Position numbers and translations under genes: made by a program. A stretch of DNA of 64,000 nucleotides. Origin: Azospirillum lipoferum (GTDB lineage Bacteria; Pseudomonadota; Alphaproteobacteria; Azospirillales; Azospirillaceae). Below are positions 28,210 to 37,103 of the stretch, in pieces. Under the pieces are notes generated by a model, which was not told where the DNA came from, made no database searches, and saw only the letters and a program-made list of their open reading frames with translations. Every line of letters starts with the position of its first letter. Positions within the stretch are counted from its first letter, which is position 1. Where the stretch lies: assembly GCF_024170005.1 (NCBI RefSeq), contig NZ_JALJXJ010000009.1, positions 1 through 64,000 of the forward strand, written 5' to 3'.

Positions 28210-29472
28210 ATGTCCGATGCCATCCTGAACCAAGCCTACGACGTGCAGCGGGTGCGGGAGGATTTCCCCATCCTCGCCCGCAGCGTCCACGCCAGGAAGG
28301 GAAAGCCCGGCAAGCCGCTGGTCTATCTGGACAGCGGGGCCTCCGCCCAGAAGCCGCGTCAGGTCATCCAGGCCATGACCCGCTTCCTGGAGGAGGATTA
28401 TTCCAACATCCACCGCGGCGTTCATTTCCTGTCGCAGACCGCGACCGACCAGTTCGAGGCGGTGCGTGCCAAGGTCGCGCGCTTCCTGAACGCGCCGAAC
28501 GACCGCTGCATCGTCTTCACCCGCAGTTCGACCGAAGCGATCAATCTCGTCGCCAGCAGCTATGGCCGGACCTTCCTGAACGAAGGCGACGAGGTCATCC
28601 TGTCGATCATGGAGCATCACGCGAACATCGTTCCGTGGCAGCTGCTCCAGGCCGAGAAGAAGATCGTCATCAAGGTCGTGCCCTGCGACGAGGACGGCGT
28701 CCTCGACATGGACGCCTACCGCGGCCTGCTGTCCGACCGCACGAAGCTGGTGGCGATCACCCACTGCTCCAACGTGCTGGGCACCGTCACCCCGGCGAAG
28801 ACCATCGCCAAGCTGGCGCATGAGCGCGGCGTGCCCGTCCTGTTCGACGGCAGCCAGGCGGTGGTGCACGGCATGGTCGACGTGCAGGACATCGACGCCG
28901 ACTTCTACGTCTTCACCGCGCACAAGCTCTACGGCCCGACCGGCCTCGGCGTGCTCTACGGCAAGTACGACCTCCTGAAGAAGATGCCTCCCTACCAGGG
29001 CGGCGGCGACATGATCGAGAGCGTCACCTTCGAAGGCACCACCTTCAAGGCGCCGCCGTCGCGCTTCGAAGCCGGCACCCCGCCGATCACCGAGGTGATC
29101 GGCCTGGGTGCCGCCATCGACTATGTCGAGGCTCTTGGCCGCGACGCCATTGCCGCGCACGAGCACGACCTGCTGCAATACGCCACCCAGCAGCTGTCGC
29201 AGGTCGAGGGTCTGCGCATCGTCGGCACCGCACCCGGCAAGGGGCCGATCATCTCCTTCGCGCTGGAGGGGGTGCACCCGCACGATGTCGGCACCATCGT
29301 CGACCAGTATGGCGTCGCCGTGCGCGTCGGCCGCCATTGCGCCGAGCCGCTGGCCGAGCGGTTCGGCGTCGGACCGACCGTCCGCGCCTCCTTCGGCCTC
29401 TACAACACCCGGGAGGAGGCCGACGCGCTCGTCCAGTCCCTCCAGGCGGTCAAGGAGTTCTTCGGAGCATGA
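28210..29472 (+). CDS. sufS: cysteine desulfurase SufS
   Basis: 420 residues, class V PLP aminotransferase fold, SufS subgroup. The PLP lysine lies in FTAHKLYGPTG and the persulfide cysteine in RHCAEPL near the C-terminus. It removes sulfur from L-cysteine and passes it to SufU. The gene starts two bases after sufD and its stop overlaps the sufU start. Confidence 0.97.
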   Translation: MSDAILNQAYDVQRVREDFPILARSVHARKGKPGKPLVYLDSGASAQKPRQVIQAMTRFLEEDYSNIHRGVHFLSQTATDQFEAVRAKVARFLNAPNDRCIVFTRSSTEAINLVASSYGRTFLNEGDEVILSIMEHHANIVPWQLLQAEKKIVIKVVPCDEDGVLDMDAYRGLLSDRTKLVAITHCSNVLGTVTPAKTIAKLAHERGVPVLFDGSQAVVHGMVDVQDIDADFYVFTAHKLYGPTGLGVLYGKYDLLKKMPPYQGGGDMIESVTFEGTTFKAPPSRFEAGTPPITEVIGLGAAIDYVEALGRDAIAAHEHDLLQYATQQLSQVEGLRIVGTAPGKGPIISFALEGVHPHDVGTIVDQYGVAVRVGRHCAEPLAERFGVGPTVRASFGLYNTREEADALVQSLQAVKEFFGA

Positions 29473-29936
29473 TGGACGATCTGCGCGAGCTGTATCAGGA
29501 AGTGATCCTGGATCACGGCAAACATCCCCGCAACTTCCGCCATCCCGACGACGCCAACCGCGAGGCGAAGGGCGAGAACCCGATGTGCGGCGACCGCTTC
29601 ATGGTCTATTTGACCCTGAAGGACGGGGTGGTCGACGACGTGGCCTTCCAGGGCCGCGGCTGCGCCATCTCCACCGCCAGCGCCTCGATGATGACGGAGC
29701 TGGTGCACGGCAAGACGGCGGCGGAGGCGGAAAAGCTCTTCCACGCCTTCCACGAGCTGTGCACCCAGGACGAGCCCGACATCCCGGAGGGTGTCGATGA
29801 CGAGACCATGGAAAAGCTGATGGTGATGTCCGGCGTGCGCCAGTTCCCGGTGCGGGTGAAGTGCGCGACGCTGGCCTGGCACGCCATGAACGCCGCACTC
29901 CATGGCGAGGCTTCGGCCTCCAGCGACCAGTTTTGA
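29469..29936 (+). CDS. sufU: sulfur-transfer protein SufU
   Basis: 155 residues. IscU-like fold with the zinc-type SufU ligand set: cysteine and aspartate in NPMCGDR, cysteine in GRGCAIS, and the last cysteine in VKCATLAW, plus the longer insert typical of SufU. In characterised systems SufU takes persulfide from SufS. It replaces SufE, which is absent here. ATG 29469 overlaps the sufS stop (ATGATGA region). Confidence 0.93.
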   Translation: MMDDLRELYQEVILDHGKHPRNFRHPDDANREAKGENPMCGDRFMVYLTLKDGVVDDVAFQGRGCAISTASASMMTELVHGKTAAEAEKLFHAFHELCTQDEPDIPEGVDDETMEKLMVMSGVRQFPVRVKCATLAWHAMNAALHGEASASSDQF

Positions 29937-29951
29937 CGGAAGGGGATCGAG

Positions 29952-30413
29952 ATGCCCGATGAAGCCCTGACCCAGCGCCCGATGGCTCCCAATCCGGCCG
30001 AAGCCGAGGCGCAGTTGAAGGCCGACGCGGCGGCCAATGCGACGAATGCGGCTCCGGAAGCCAAGGACTTCGCCCCGATGCCCCAGCCTCCCGAGGGCTA
30101 CGACCCGCGGGAGGAGATCATGGATCGCGTCGTGGCGGCCATCAAGACCTGCTACGACCCGGAAATCCCGGTCGACATCTGGGAACTCGGCCTGATCTAC
30201 CGTGTGGACATGGATGGTCAGCGCAATGTCGAGATTGATATGACGCTGACCAGCCCCATGTGTCCGGTGGCCGGCGAACTGCCCGAGCAGGTCCGTCAGG
30301 CCGTGCTGGGCGTCGAGGACGTCAACGAGGTCAAGATCGAGCTGGTGTGGGAGCCCCCGTGGCACCAGGGCATGATGTCCGAGGAAGCCCGCCTGCAACT
30401 GGATATGTTCTGA
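29952..30413 (+). CDS. sufT: SUF-associated protein SufT (MIP18/DUF59 family)
   Basis: 153 residues. After an acidic/alanine-rich N-terminal 40 residues, the DUF59 domain (about 52-150) carries CYDPEIPVDIWELGLIY, TLTSPMCPVAGELP and VWEPPW. SufT helps Fe-S maturation, acting after the scaffold. The operon position between sufU and sufA fits the alphaproteobacterial SUF order. Confidence 0.93.
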   Translation: MPDEALTQRPMAPNPAEAEAQLKADAAANATNAAPEAKDFAPMPQPPEGYDPREEIMDRVVAAIKTCYDPEIPVDIWELGLIYRVDMDGQRNVEIDMTLTSPMCPVAGELPEQVRQAVLGVEDVNEVKIELVWEPPWHQGMMSEEARLQLDMF

Positions 30414-30435
30414 GCCGTATTAGGAGACCGTCACC

Positions 30436-30780
30436 ATGGCCCGCCCCCTGCCCAAGGCGCTCACCATCACCGACGCCGCCGCGGAGCGCGTCAAGACGCT
30501 GATGTCCAAGGCCACCGACGACATGGTCGGCCTGCGCATCGGCGTGAAGGCGCGCGGCTGCTCCGGCCTCAGCTACGACGTTCAGTATGCCAAGGAAAAG
30601 ATGAAGTTCGACGAGGTGGTGGAGGACAAGGGCGTCACCATCCTGATCGACCCGGCCGCCGTGATGTTCCTGATCGGCAGCGAGATGGACTATGTCGACG
30701 ACAAGTTCCAGACCGGCTTCGTCTTCAAGAATCCCAACGAGAAGGGCCGCTGCGGCTGCGGCGAGAGCTTCCACGTTTGA
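30436..30780 (+). CDS. sufA: A-type Fe-S carrier SufA (HesB/IscA family)
   Basis: 114 residues. A-type carrier with the three conserved cysteines in KARGCSGLSY and GRCGCGESF. It receives clusters from SufBC2D and delivers them to target proteins. Last gene of the operon, followed by a REP-like element. Confidence 0.94.
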   Translation: MARPLPKALTITDAAAERVKTLMSKATDDMVGLRIGVKARGCSGLSYDVQYAKEKMKFDEVVEDKGVTILIDPAAVMFLIGSEMDYVDDKFQTGFVFKNPNEKGRCGCGESFHV

Positions 30781-30800
30781 GTCCCCTCTCCAGCCCCTTA

Positions 30801-30943
30801 GTCCCCTCTCCCCCCCGGGGAGAGGGTTAGGGTGAGGGGGTCGCGAGGCGAGGACGTTCAAGGGTCGCGCACTCTCCACCTTACACAAGATGCACCCCGT
30901 GCATCCCCCTCACCCCGACCCTCTCCCCAGGGGGGAGAAGGGA
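30801..30943. repeat. BIME-like pair of inverted REP elements behind the SUF operon
   Basis: The left unit (30801-30850) has a CCCCTCTCC...GGGGAGAGG palindrome followed by the head GTTAGGGTGAGGGGGTCGCG. The right unit (30902-30943) is the same element inverted: CCCCCTCACCCCGACCCTC then another palindrome. They are separated by about 50 bases. The same two-unit arrangement occurs at 51988-52105. Such elements commonly lie at 3' ends of operons and can stabilise or end transcripts. Confidence 0.85.
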
Positions 30944-30967
30944 GAATTGAGAGGCAGAACTCCCCCC

Positions 30968-31861
30968 TCACGACATCGGATTGGCCGCCGGCTTCGGCAT
31001 CTCCGGCAGCGGAATGAACTCGCTGTTGTCGAGATCCGGCAGCTTCATCCGCCCGGCCCGCCAATCGGCCTTGGCCTGTTCGATCCGCTCCTTCGACGAC
31101 GACACGAAGTTCCAGTCGATGAAGCGCTGCCCCAGCGGCTCGCCGCCGATCGCCATCACGATGGCCTGCGTGGCGGCGGTCAGTTCCGCCGGATATCCGG
31201 GGGCAAAGACGACCATCCGTCCCGCTTCGAAACGCTGCCCTTCCACCTCGACCGCTCCCGTCACCACATAGGCGGCACGCTGCCACCCGTCCTCCGGCAA
31301 GGACACGCGGGCGCCGGGGGCAAGGTCCCAGTGGATGTAGAACAGCGGCGAATGGGTCCTCACCCCCGCCTTCGCCCCGAACGCCTCGCCCGCCACCAGC
31401 CGGCCGCGCACGCCGCCCTCCTCGAAGACCGGAAGATCGCCGGTGCCGTAATGGGCGAAGGCCGGGTCGGTCTCCTCATCCGCCTCGGGCAGGGCGACCC
31501 AGGCCTGGATTCCGTGCATCGTCCCGCCTTCCATCCGGGCGCGCTCGAACCGTTCAGAATGGGTGATGCCGCGGCCGGCGGTCATCCAGTTCACCTCGCC
31601 CGGCCGGATCGCCTGTTCGGAGCCCACGCTGTCGCGGTGCATGATCTCGCCCTCGAACAGGTAGGTGACGGTGGACAGGCCGATGTGCGGGTGGGGGCGC
31701 ACGTCGACGTCGCGGGGAAGGCCCGGCTGGAAATCGACCGGCCCCATATGGTCGAAGAAGACGAAGGGGCCGACCATCCGGCGCTGAACGAAGGGCAGAA
31801 CCCGCCCGACCTCGAATCCCCCGAGGCTCTTGCGGCGCTGTTCGATCACCAGATCCAGCAT
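30968..31861 (-). CDS. pirin-family protein
   Basis: 297 residues, a bicupin. The N-terminal cupin carries the pirin metal set: FDHMGP, then RPHPHIGLSTVTYLFEGEIMHRDS (short form HPHIGL), and ITHSER with GIQAWVALP. The C-terminal cupin ends with GEPLGQRFIDWNFVSSS. Some pirins are quercetin dioxygenases and others regulators; the role here is unknown. ATG 31861 has GGGAGGA just upstream. It lies 34 bases after the monooxygenase gene, probably co-transcribed. Confidence 0.92.
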   Translation of the reverse strand: MLDLVIEQRRKSLGGFEVGRVLPFVQRRMVGPFVFFDHMGPVDFQPGLPRDVDVRPHPHIGLSTVTYLFEGEIMHRDSVGSEQAIRPGEVNWMTAGRGITHSERFERARMEGGTMHGIQAWVALPEADEETDPAFAHYGTGDLPVFEEGGVRGRLVAGEAFGAKAGVRTHSPLFYIHWDLAPGARVSLPEDGWQRAAYVVTGAVEVEGQRFEAGRMVVFAPGYPAELTAATQAIVMAIGGEPLGQRFIDWNFVSSSKERIEQAKADWRAGRMKLPDLDNSEFIPLPEMPKPAANPMS

Positions 31862-31895
31862 GGGTCTTCCTCCCGACGGTTGTACCTTGTTTCGT

Positions 31896-32222
31896 TCAGG
31901 CGTTCGGATCGCGCGGCACGGTCTGGATGACCTCGAACCCCTCGAACTCCGGCGGCCCGACATACAGCGGCTTGCGGGCGCCGGCGTTGCCATGGGCGTT
32001 ACGGAACGCCTCCGACCGCGTCCAGTCCAGGAAGGCCGCCTCCGACTCCCACACGGTGTGGGACGAATAGAGCCGGTATTCCTCGCGGTCCGGCCCGCGC
32101 AGCATGTGGAACTCGACGAAGCCCGGCACCTTGTGCAGATGCACCTCGCGGTTCAGCCACACCTCCTCGAACTCCTGCTCGGCCCCGTGGCGGACCTTGA
32201 AACGGTTCATCGCGATGAACAT
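31896..32222 (-). CDS. antibiotic biosynthesis monooxygenase (ABM) domain protein
   Basis: 108 residues, a single ABM ferredoxin-like domain (MFIAMNRFKVRHGAEQEFEE, then VPGFVEFHMLRGP and YSSHTVWESEAAF). Members include heme-degrading HmoB/IsdG-like enzymes and small-molecule oxygenases; which applies is not clear. The start ATG 32222 follows AAGGAAA. First gene before pirin on the minus strand. Confidence 0.82.
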   Translation of the reverse strand: MFIAMNRFKVRHGAEQEFEEVWLNREVHLHKVPGFVEFHMLRGPDREEYRLYSSHTVWESEAAFLDWTRSEAFRNAHGNAGARKPLYVGPPEFEGFEVIQTVPRDPNA

Positions 32223-32683
32223 GCGGCTTTCCTTATCCAGGGTGACAACGGGTCCGACTCGTTCGAGGATAGAGGTTGGGAGCCTTGCCCGGCAATCAAC
32301 CTGACGCAAGTCCTCCACCATGGCGGAAGCCCGCCGCGCCCGGAATGCTGGAGCAGCAGGATTTCCCAACGCTATCAACTGTTTGGAGCGTGTTTTCTTC
32401 GTCACTTCCACAGGGCATCATGGGCTGGGGTAAAATCCGCGCTCCCTCCCCTGTCCTGGGCGCCCCCGCATGCACCACCCCCACAGGCTCCCGCCTTCTC
32501 CGTTCCCTCCCGGCGGATGGAACCATGGAACACCCCTGGAAAAACGTTTCACGATGTTTCAAACGTTCAATCCGGTAAGGGTCGGCAGTCTATGGACCAC
32601 TTACGTCGTTAAGCTCTAATATACGCAAAAGAGGTATAAGAACCGCGGACCGGGCAATCGATCCAGCGGCCGGGGGAAGAAAA
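32223..32683. other. divergent intergenic region upstream of the GGDEF-EAL gene
   Basis: About 460 bases. The right end (32605-32645, with CTCTAATATACGC and GTATAAGAACC) is AT-rich and the likely promoter zone of the cyclic-di-GMP gene. No clear RNA gene, repeat or operator seen. Confidence 0.35.
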
Positions 32684-35600
32684 ATGACTGAAGCAGGCCC
32701 AAAGCAGAGGGGAGAGGCGCAAGGACGTGCCGAAGACCGTGCCCAAGGCCGTTCCAGGCCACCCGGCGCCATCGCCACACTCGTCACCCTCTGCGTTCCT
32801 TTCCTTCTGGTGCTTCAGGCCACCCGGTTTCCCGGATCGGTGGAGCTGGCGCACTACCTGCCGCTGCACAGCTTTTTCGAAATCTTCGCCATCGCCGTCG
32901 CCACCCTGATCTTCGCCATCGGCTGGCACGCCCACACCGACGAGACTCCGCCCGCCCTGCTGGTGCTCTCCACCGCTTTCCTCGGGGTGGCTCTGCTCGA
33001 TTTCGGGCATCTGCTGTCCTATGCCGGGATGCCCGATTTCGTGACGCCGTCCGGCCCGGAAAAGGCGATCGCCTTCTGGCTCGCCGCCCGCCTGATGGCG
33101 GCACTCGCCCTGCTGATGGCGGCTGTCCTGCCTTGGCGGAAGGGTTCGGCGACGCTGCGCTACCCGCTGATCGGCGGCGTGCTGCTGGCGACCGCGGCGG
33201 TCTTCTGGGTTGTGCTGTGGCACCCCGACCTGATGCCCCGCACCTATGTGGCCGGCGATGGACTGACGTCGCTGAAGGTGGCGGCCGAATATGTGCTGGT
33301 CCTTCTCTATGCCGGCGCGGCCCTGATCTTCCACCGCCGCCGTCGCGGGGCACACGCGCTGGATGTCCGCCGTCTGGTGATCGCCGCCATCGCCATCGCG
33401 ATCAGTGAACTGTGCTTCACGCTCTATCTCAGCGTCTACGACCTCGCCAATGTCGCCGGGCATGTCTACAAGGTCATCGGCTACTGGTATCTGTACCGCG
33501 CGGTGTTCGTCACCGCGGTCCATCACCCCTACGACGCCCTGCACCGCTCCCAGCGCGACCTGTGGCGGGAAAAGGAGCAGGCGCGCGTCACGCTGCTGTC
33601 GATCGGCGACGGGCTGATCGCGACCGACACCGCCGGCCGCGTCACCCTGATGAACCCGGTGGCCGAGCGGCTGACCGGCTGGACGGTGAGCGAGTCCGCC
33701 GGCCGGCCGGTGGCCGAGGTGTTCGACATCGAGAATGCCGAAACCGGGGAACGGGTGCCGGTGCCGGTCCAGCAGGTGTTGGAGAACGGCGAGATGGTTG
33801 GCCTCGCCAACCACACCGTGCTGGTGGCGCGCGGCGGGACCCGCAGCCACATCGCCGACATGGCCTCTCCCATCCGCGACCGCGACGGCGCGCTGCACGG
33901 CGTCGTGATGGTCTTCCAGGACGTCACCGAGACCTATGCCGGCCGCGAGGCGCTGAAGGACAGCCTGTCGCTGAACACCGGCATCCTGGAAAGTGCCGCC
34001 TGCGGCATCATCGCCACCACGCTGGATGGCGTCGTCCGCGTCTTCAATCGCGAGGCGGAGCGCATCTTCGGCTACCGGTCGGCGGAAATGGTCGGCACCA
34101 CCGACCTGCCGCGGCTCTATGACCAGGACGAACTGCGCGCCCATGCCAAAGGCCTCGCCATGGAACTCGACCGTCCGGTCCAGCCGGATTTCGCGGCACT
34201 GGTCACCCGCACCCGCTGCAGCGGCCGGCCGGAGCCCAGTGAATGGACCGGCCTGCGCAAGGACGGTGCCCGCATCTCCGTCTCCACCGTCACCAGCGTG
34301 CTTCGCGACAGCGGCGGTGCGGTTCGCGGCTACCTGACCGTGGTGATGGACGTCACCGAGAGGAAACGGGCTGAGCGGGAGATCGAAAAGCTCGCCTATT
34401 ACGACCCGCTGACCAACCTGCCGAACCGCCGCCTGCTGCTGGAGCATCTCGACGTCCATCTGCGGGCGGCCCGGCAGGGCGGGCGTTGCGGTGCGCTGAT
34501 GTTCCTCGACCTCGACGACTTCAAGGGGCTGAACGACGCCCGCGGCCACATCGTCGGCGACACGCTGCTGCGCGAGCTGGCGGCGCGGCTGACCGCCACG
34601 CTGCGCAAAGGCGATCTGGTCAGCCGGCTGAGCGGCGACGAATTCGTCATCCTGCTGCCCGACCTGGGCGCCACACGGGAAGAAGCGACTGCGATCGCCT
34701 GGCGGGTGGCGGAAAAGCTCCGGCTGGCCGTCACCCAGCCTTTCCAGCTCGACCGTTGCGAACACAGCATTTTCGCCAGCATCGGTCTGACCGTCTTCCC
34801 CAAGACGCCGGACGAGTCGGTGGAGGATCTGCTGAAGCAGGCGGACACCGCCATGTATGCCGCCAAGGACGGCGGGCGGAACACCGTCCGCGACTACGAC
34901 CCCGCCATGCTGATCGATGCTCAGGCCCGCCTGCTGCTGCAACAGGATCTGCGCAAGGCGGTCGATGCCGGGGAATTCACCCTGTTCCTACAACCGCAGA
35001 CCCGGGCCGACGGCACGCTGGTGGCGGCGGAGGCGCTGATCCGCTGGCAGCATCCGCAACGTGGCTTCGTCGCCCCCGGCGCCTTCATCGCGGTGGCGGA
35101 GGACTCAGGCCTGATCCTGCCGCTGGGCGACTGGGTCCTGATGGAAGCCTGCCATGTGCTGCGCCGGCTGGCCGACGCCGGCAGCGATTGCCACCTGTCG
35201 GTCAACATCAGCCCGCGTCAGTTCCGTCAGCAGACCTTCTGCGCCGGCGTCATCGCCGCCCTGCGCACCACCCGCACCGATCCGGGCCGCCTGACGCTGG
35301 AGATCACCGAGGGCATCGCGGTCGGCGACTGTGCCGACACCGTCGCCAAGATGTCGGAGCTTGCAGCCTTCGGCATTTCCTTCTCGCTGGACGATTTCGG
35401 CACCGGCTTCTCTTCGCTGTCCTACCTGACGCGGCTGCCGGTGGGAGAAATCAAGATCGACCGCTCCTTCGTCCAGGATGTCGACCGCAACAGCCACAAT
35501 GCCGTGCTGGTGGAGACGATGCTGTCGATCGCCAGCCGTCTTGGGTTGAAAGCGGTGGCGGAAGGGGTGGAGACCGTGGCGGAGCGGGACTTTCTGGAAG

Positions 35601-35698
35601 ACCGTGGCTGCACGATCTTCCAGGGCTATTACTTCGACCGGCCGATGCCCGTCGAAGACTTCATCACCAAATACGCGAAAGAGCCGGCCCATGCATGA
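32684..35698 (+). CDS. MASE3-PAS-PAS-GGDEF-EAL cyclic-di-GMP protein
   Basis: 1004 residues. Residues about 28-285 form a membrane sensor with about eight helices (MASE3-like). Two PAS domains follow (about 295-420 and 430-565), then GGDEF (about 570-735) and EAL (about 750-1000). The GGDEF signature is SGDEF in VSRLSGDEFVILL, still compatible with diguanylate cyclase activity. The EAL motif (AAEALIRWQHP) and downstream acidic residues (DDFGTGFSSL) are intact, so it may both make and break cyclic-di-GMP. Probably links an envelope or redox signal to motility/biofilm. GGGGGAAG precedes the ATG. Confidence 0.92.
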   Translation: MTEAGPKQRGEAQGRAEDRAQGRSRPPGAIATLVTLCVPFLLVLQATRFPGSVELAHYLPLHSFFEIFAIAVATLIFAIGWHAHTDETPPALLVLSTAFLGVALLDFGHLLSYAGMPDFVTPSGPEKAIAFWLAARLMAALALLMAAVLPWRKGSATLRYPLIGGVLLATAAVFWVVLWHPDLMPRTYVAGDGLTSLKVAAEYVLVLLYAGAALIFHRRRRGAHALDVRRLVIAAIAIAISELCFTLYLSVYDLANVAGHVYKVIGYWYLYRAVFVTAVHHPYDALHRSQRDLWREKEQARVTLLSIGDGLIATDTAGRVTLMNPVAERLTGWTVSESAGRPVAEVFDIENAETGERVPVPVQQVLENGEMVGLANHTVLVARGGTRSHIADMASPIRDRDGALHGVVMVFQDVTETYAGREALKDSLSLNTGILESAACGIIATTLDGVVRVFNREAERIFGYRSAEMVGTTDLPRLYDQDELRAHAKGLAMELDRPVQPDFAALVTRTRCSGRPEPSEWTGLRKDGARISVSTVTSVLRDSGGAVRGYLTVVMDVTERKRAEREIEKLAYYDPLTNLPNRRLLLEHLDVHLRAARQGGRCGALMFLDLDDFKGLNDARGHIVGDTLLRELAARLTATLRKGDLVSRLSGDEFVILLPDLGATREEATAIAWRVAEKLRLAVTQPFQLDRCEHSIFASIGLTVFPKTPDESVEDLLKQADTAMYAAKDGGRNTVRDYDPAMLIDAQARLLLQQDLRKAVDAGEFTLFLQPQTRADGTLVAAEALIRWQHPQRGFVAPGAFIAVAEDSGLILPLGDWVLMEACHVLRRLADAGSDCHLSVNISPRQFRQQTFCAGVIAALRTTRTDPGRLTLEITEGIAVGDCADTVAKMSELAAFGISFSLDDFGTGFSSLSYLTRLPVGEIKIDRSFVQDVDRNSHNAVLVETMLSIASRLGLKAVAEGVETVAERDFLEDRGCTIFQGYYFDRPMPVEDFITKYAKEPAHA

Positions 35699-35726
35699 AA
35701 GATTGGAATGAAAGATGGGCCGGCTC
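35681..35726 (-). terminator. hairpin overlapping the end of the GGDEF-EAL gene
   Basis: Perfect 12-base arms GAGCCGGCCCAT (35681-35692) and ATGGGCCGGCTC (35715-35726) around a 22-base A-rich loop. On the minus strand it is followed by TTTCGCGTATTT, so it best serves as terminator for livK. The left arm lies within the last codons of the plus-strand gene. Confidence 0.6.
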
Positions 35727-35737
35727 CCTTGGCGGGA

Positions 35738-36847
35738 TTACTTCTGGGCCATCATCTTGGGTTGACCGTTGCTCCAGACATACATGACGTAGTTCGGCTT
35801 GGTGATGTCGCCCTTCTTGTCGAACTCCACCGGGCCGACAACCGTGTCATAGCTGCCGGAATGCAGGGTCTTGGCCAGCTTTCCGCTGTCGGCGCTGCCG
35901 GCCTTCTGCAGACCCTCGGCGATCACCTGGACCGCGGCGTAGCTATAGAAGGCGAAGTTGCCCGGCTCCGGCAAGCCGGCCTTCTTGAACGAGGCGATCA
36001 GTTCCTGGGCCTTGGGATCGCTGGCCGCCGACGGGCTGTCGGTGTACAGCGTGCCCTCGCCGGCCGGACCGGTGATCGACCAGTATTCCTGGTTGTTCAG
36101 GCCGTCGCCGGCGATGAACTGCGGCTTCATTCCCTGTTCCTGCGCCTGACGGACGATCAGGCCCAGTTCCGGATGGTAGCCGCCGTAGTAAACGGCGTTG
36201 ATGCTCTTGTCCTTCAGGCTGGTGATCAGCGCCGAAAAGTCCTTCTCGCCGGCCGTGACCGACCCGCGATAGGCGACCTTGCCGCCGGCCTTCTCCAGCG
36301 TCTCCACCACGACGTCGGCCAGCCCCTTGCCATAGGCCTGCTTGTCGTCCAGCACGGCGATGTTCTTGCCCTTGAAGGTCTGGGCCAGATAGTTGCCGGC
36401 AACCACGCCCTGCTGGTCGTCACGGCCGCAGACGCGGAAGATGTTCGGATGGCCCTTGGCGGTCAGCAGCGGGTTGGTGGCGGTCGGGGTGACCATCACC
36501 ACGCCCTCCTCCTGGTAGACGTCGGCCGCCGGGATGCTGGCGCCGGAGCAGAGATGGCCCACCACCGCCGTCACCTTCTCGCGCACGAACTGGTTGGCGA
36601 CGGCCACCGCCTGACGCGGGTCGCAGGCATCGTCGCCCACCTTCAGCACCAGCTTCTGACCCAGCACGCCGCCCTTGGCGTTGATGTCCGCGACCGCCTG
36701 CTTGGCACCATACACCGACTGCTCGCCCAGCGCCGCGACCGGGCCGGTCGTCGCCGTGCCCAGGCCGATCACGATATCGGCCTGCGCCGTGCCGAAGCCG
36801 GCCAGCAGCGCCGTCGCGCTGACGAAGGAAAGGACGGTGAGACGCAT
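35738..36847 (-). CDS. LivK-type periplasmic substrate-binding protein
   Basis: 369 residues with a Sec signal peptide (about 1-22, ending GTAQA). Type I periplasmic binding fold: IVIGLGTATTGPVAALG, YGAKQAVADINAKGGVLGQ, GHLCSGASIPAADVY with the Ser/Thr ligand region. This is the LivJ/LivK branched-chain amino acid family, but members also bind sugars acids or amides. No ABC permease or ATPase genes are adjacent. Divergent from iclR-dgoKA, so its ligand may relate to that pathway. ATG 36847 has GGGAGAA upstream. Confidence 0.9.
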   Translation of the reverse strand: MRLTVLSFVSATALLAGFGTAQADIVIGLGTATTGPVAALGEQSVYGAKQAVADINAKGGVLGQKLVLKVGDDACDPRQAVAVANQFVREKVTAVVGHLCSGASIPAADVYQEEGVVMVTPTATNPLLTAKGHPNIFRVCGRDDQQGVVAGNYLAQTFKGKNIAVLDDKQAYGKGLADVVVETLEKAGGKVAYRGSVTAGEKDFSALITSLKDKSINAVYYGGYHPELGLIVRQAQEQGMKPQFIAGDGLNNQEYWSITGPAGEGTLYTDSPSAASDPKAQELIASFKKAGLPEPGNFAFYSYAAVQVIAEGLQKAGSADSGKLAKTLHSGSYDTVVGPVEFDKKGDITKPNYVMYVWSNGQPKMMAQK

Positions 36848-37008
36848 GATTGGTTCTCCCAGGATGACCATTTTGTGCGGGACCATGTCCGCCAGCCCCG
36901 GCATGGTTTCTTTTCTGACCGATACGACAGGATTTTGAAAGCGCGATCATGGGTTTCGCAGCGCTCCGACGGCAGCCGCGACCGTTCGTCGCCACCGCCA
37001 TTTGTCCC

Positions 37009-37042
37009 ACTATTTGGAACATATGAAAACTATTTGACACAT
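37009..37042 (+). promoter_or_regulatory. twin direct repeats, candidate IclR operator
   Basis: ACTATTTGGAACAT (37009-37022) and ACTATTTGACACAT (37029-37042) repeat with a 20-base step, two helical turns, placing both on one DNA face. They lie in the livK/iclR divergent region, 62 bases before the iclR start. IclR proteins often bind as paired dimers. Repeats are seen; the binding is inferred. Confidence 0.5.
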
Positions 37043-37103
37043 TCGCCGGCCTGCGCCAGCATCCCGCCACCCTAAGTTTGCTGAACGGACCACAGGCGAA
37101 GCG

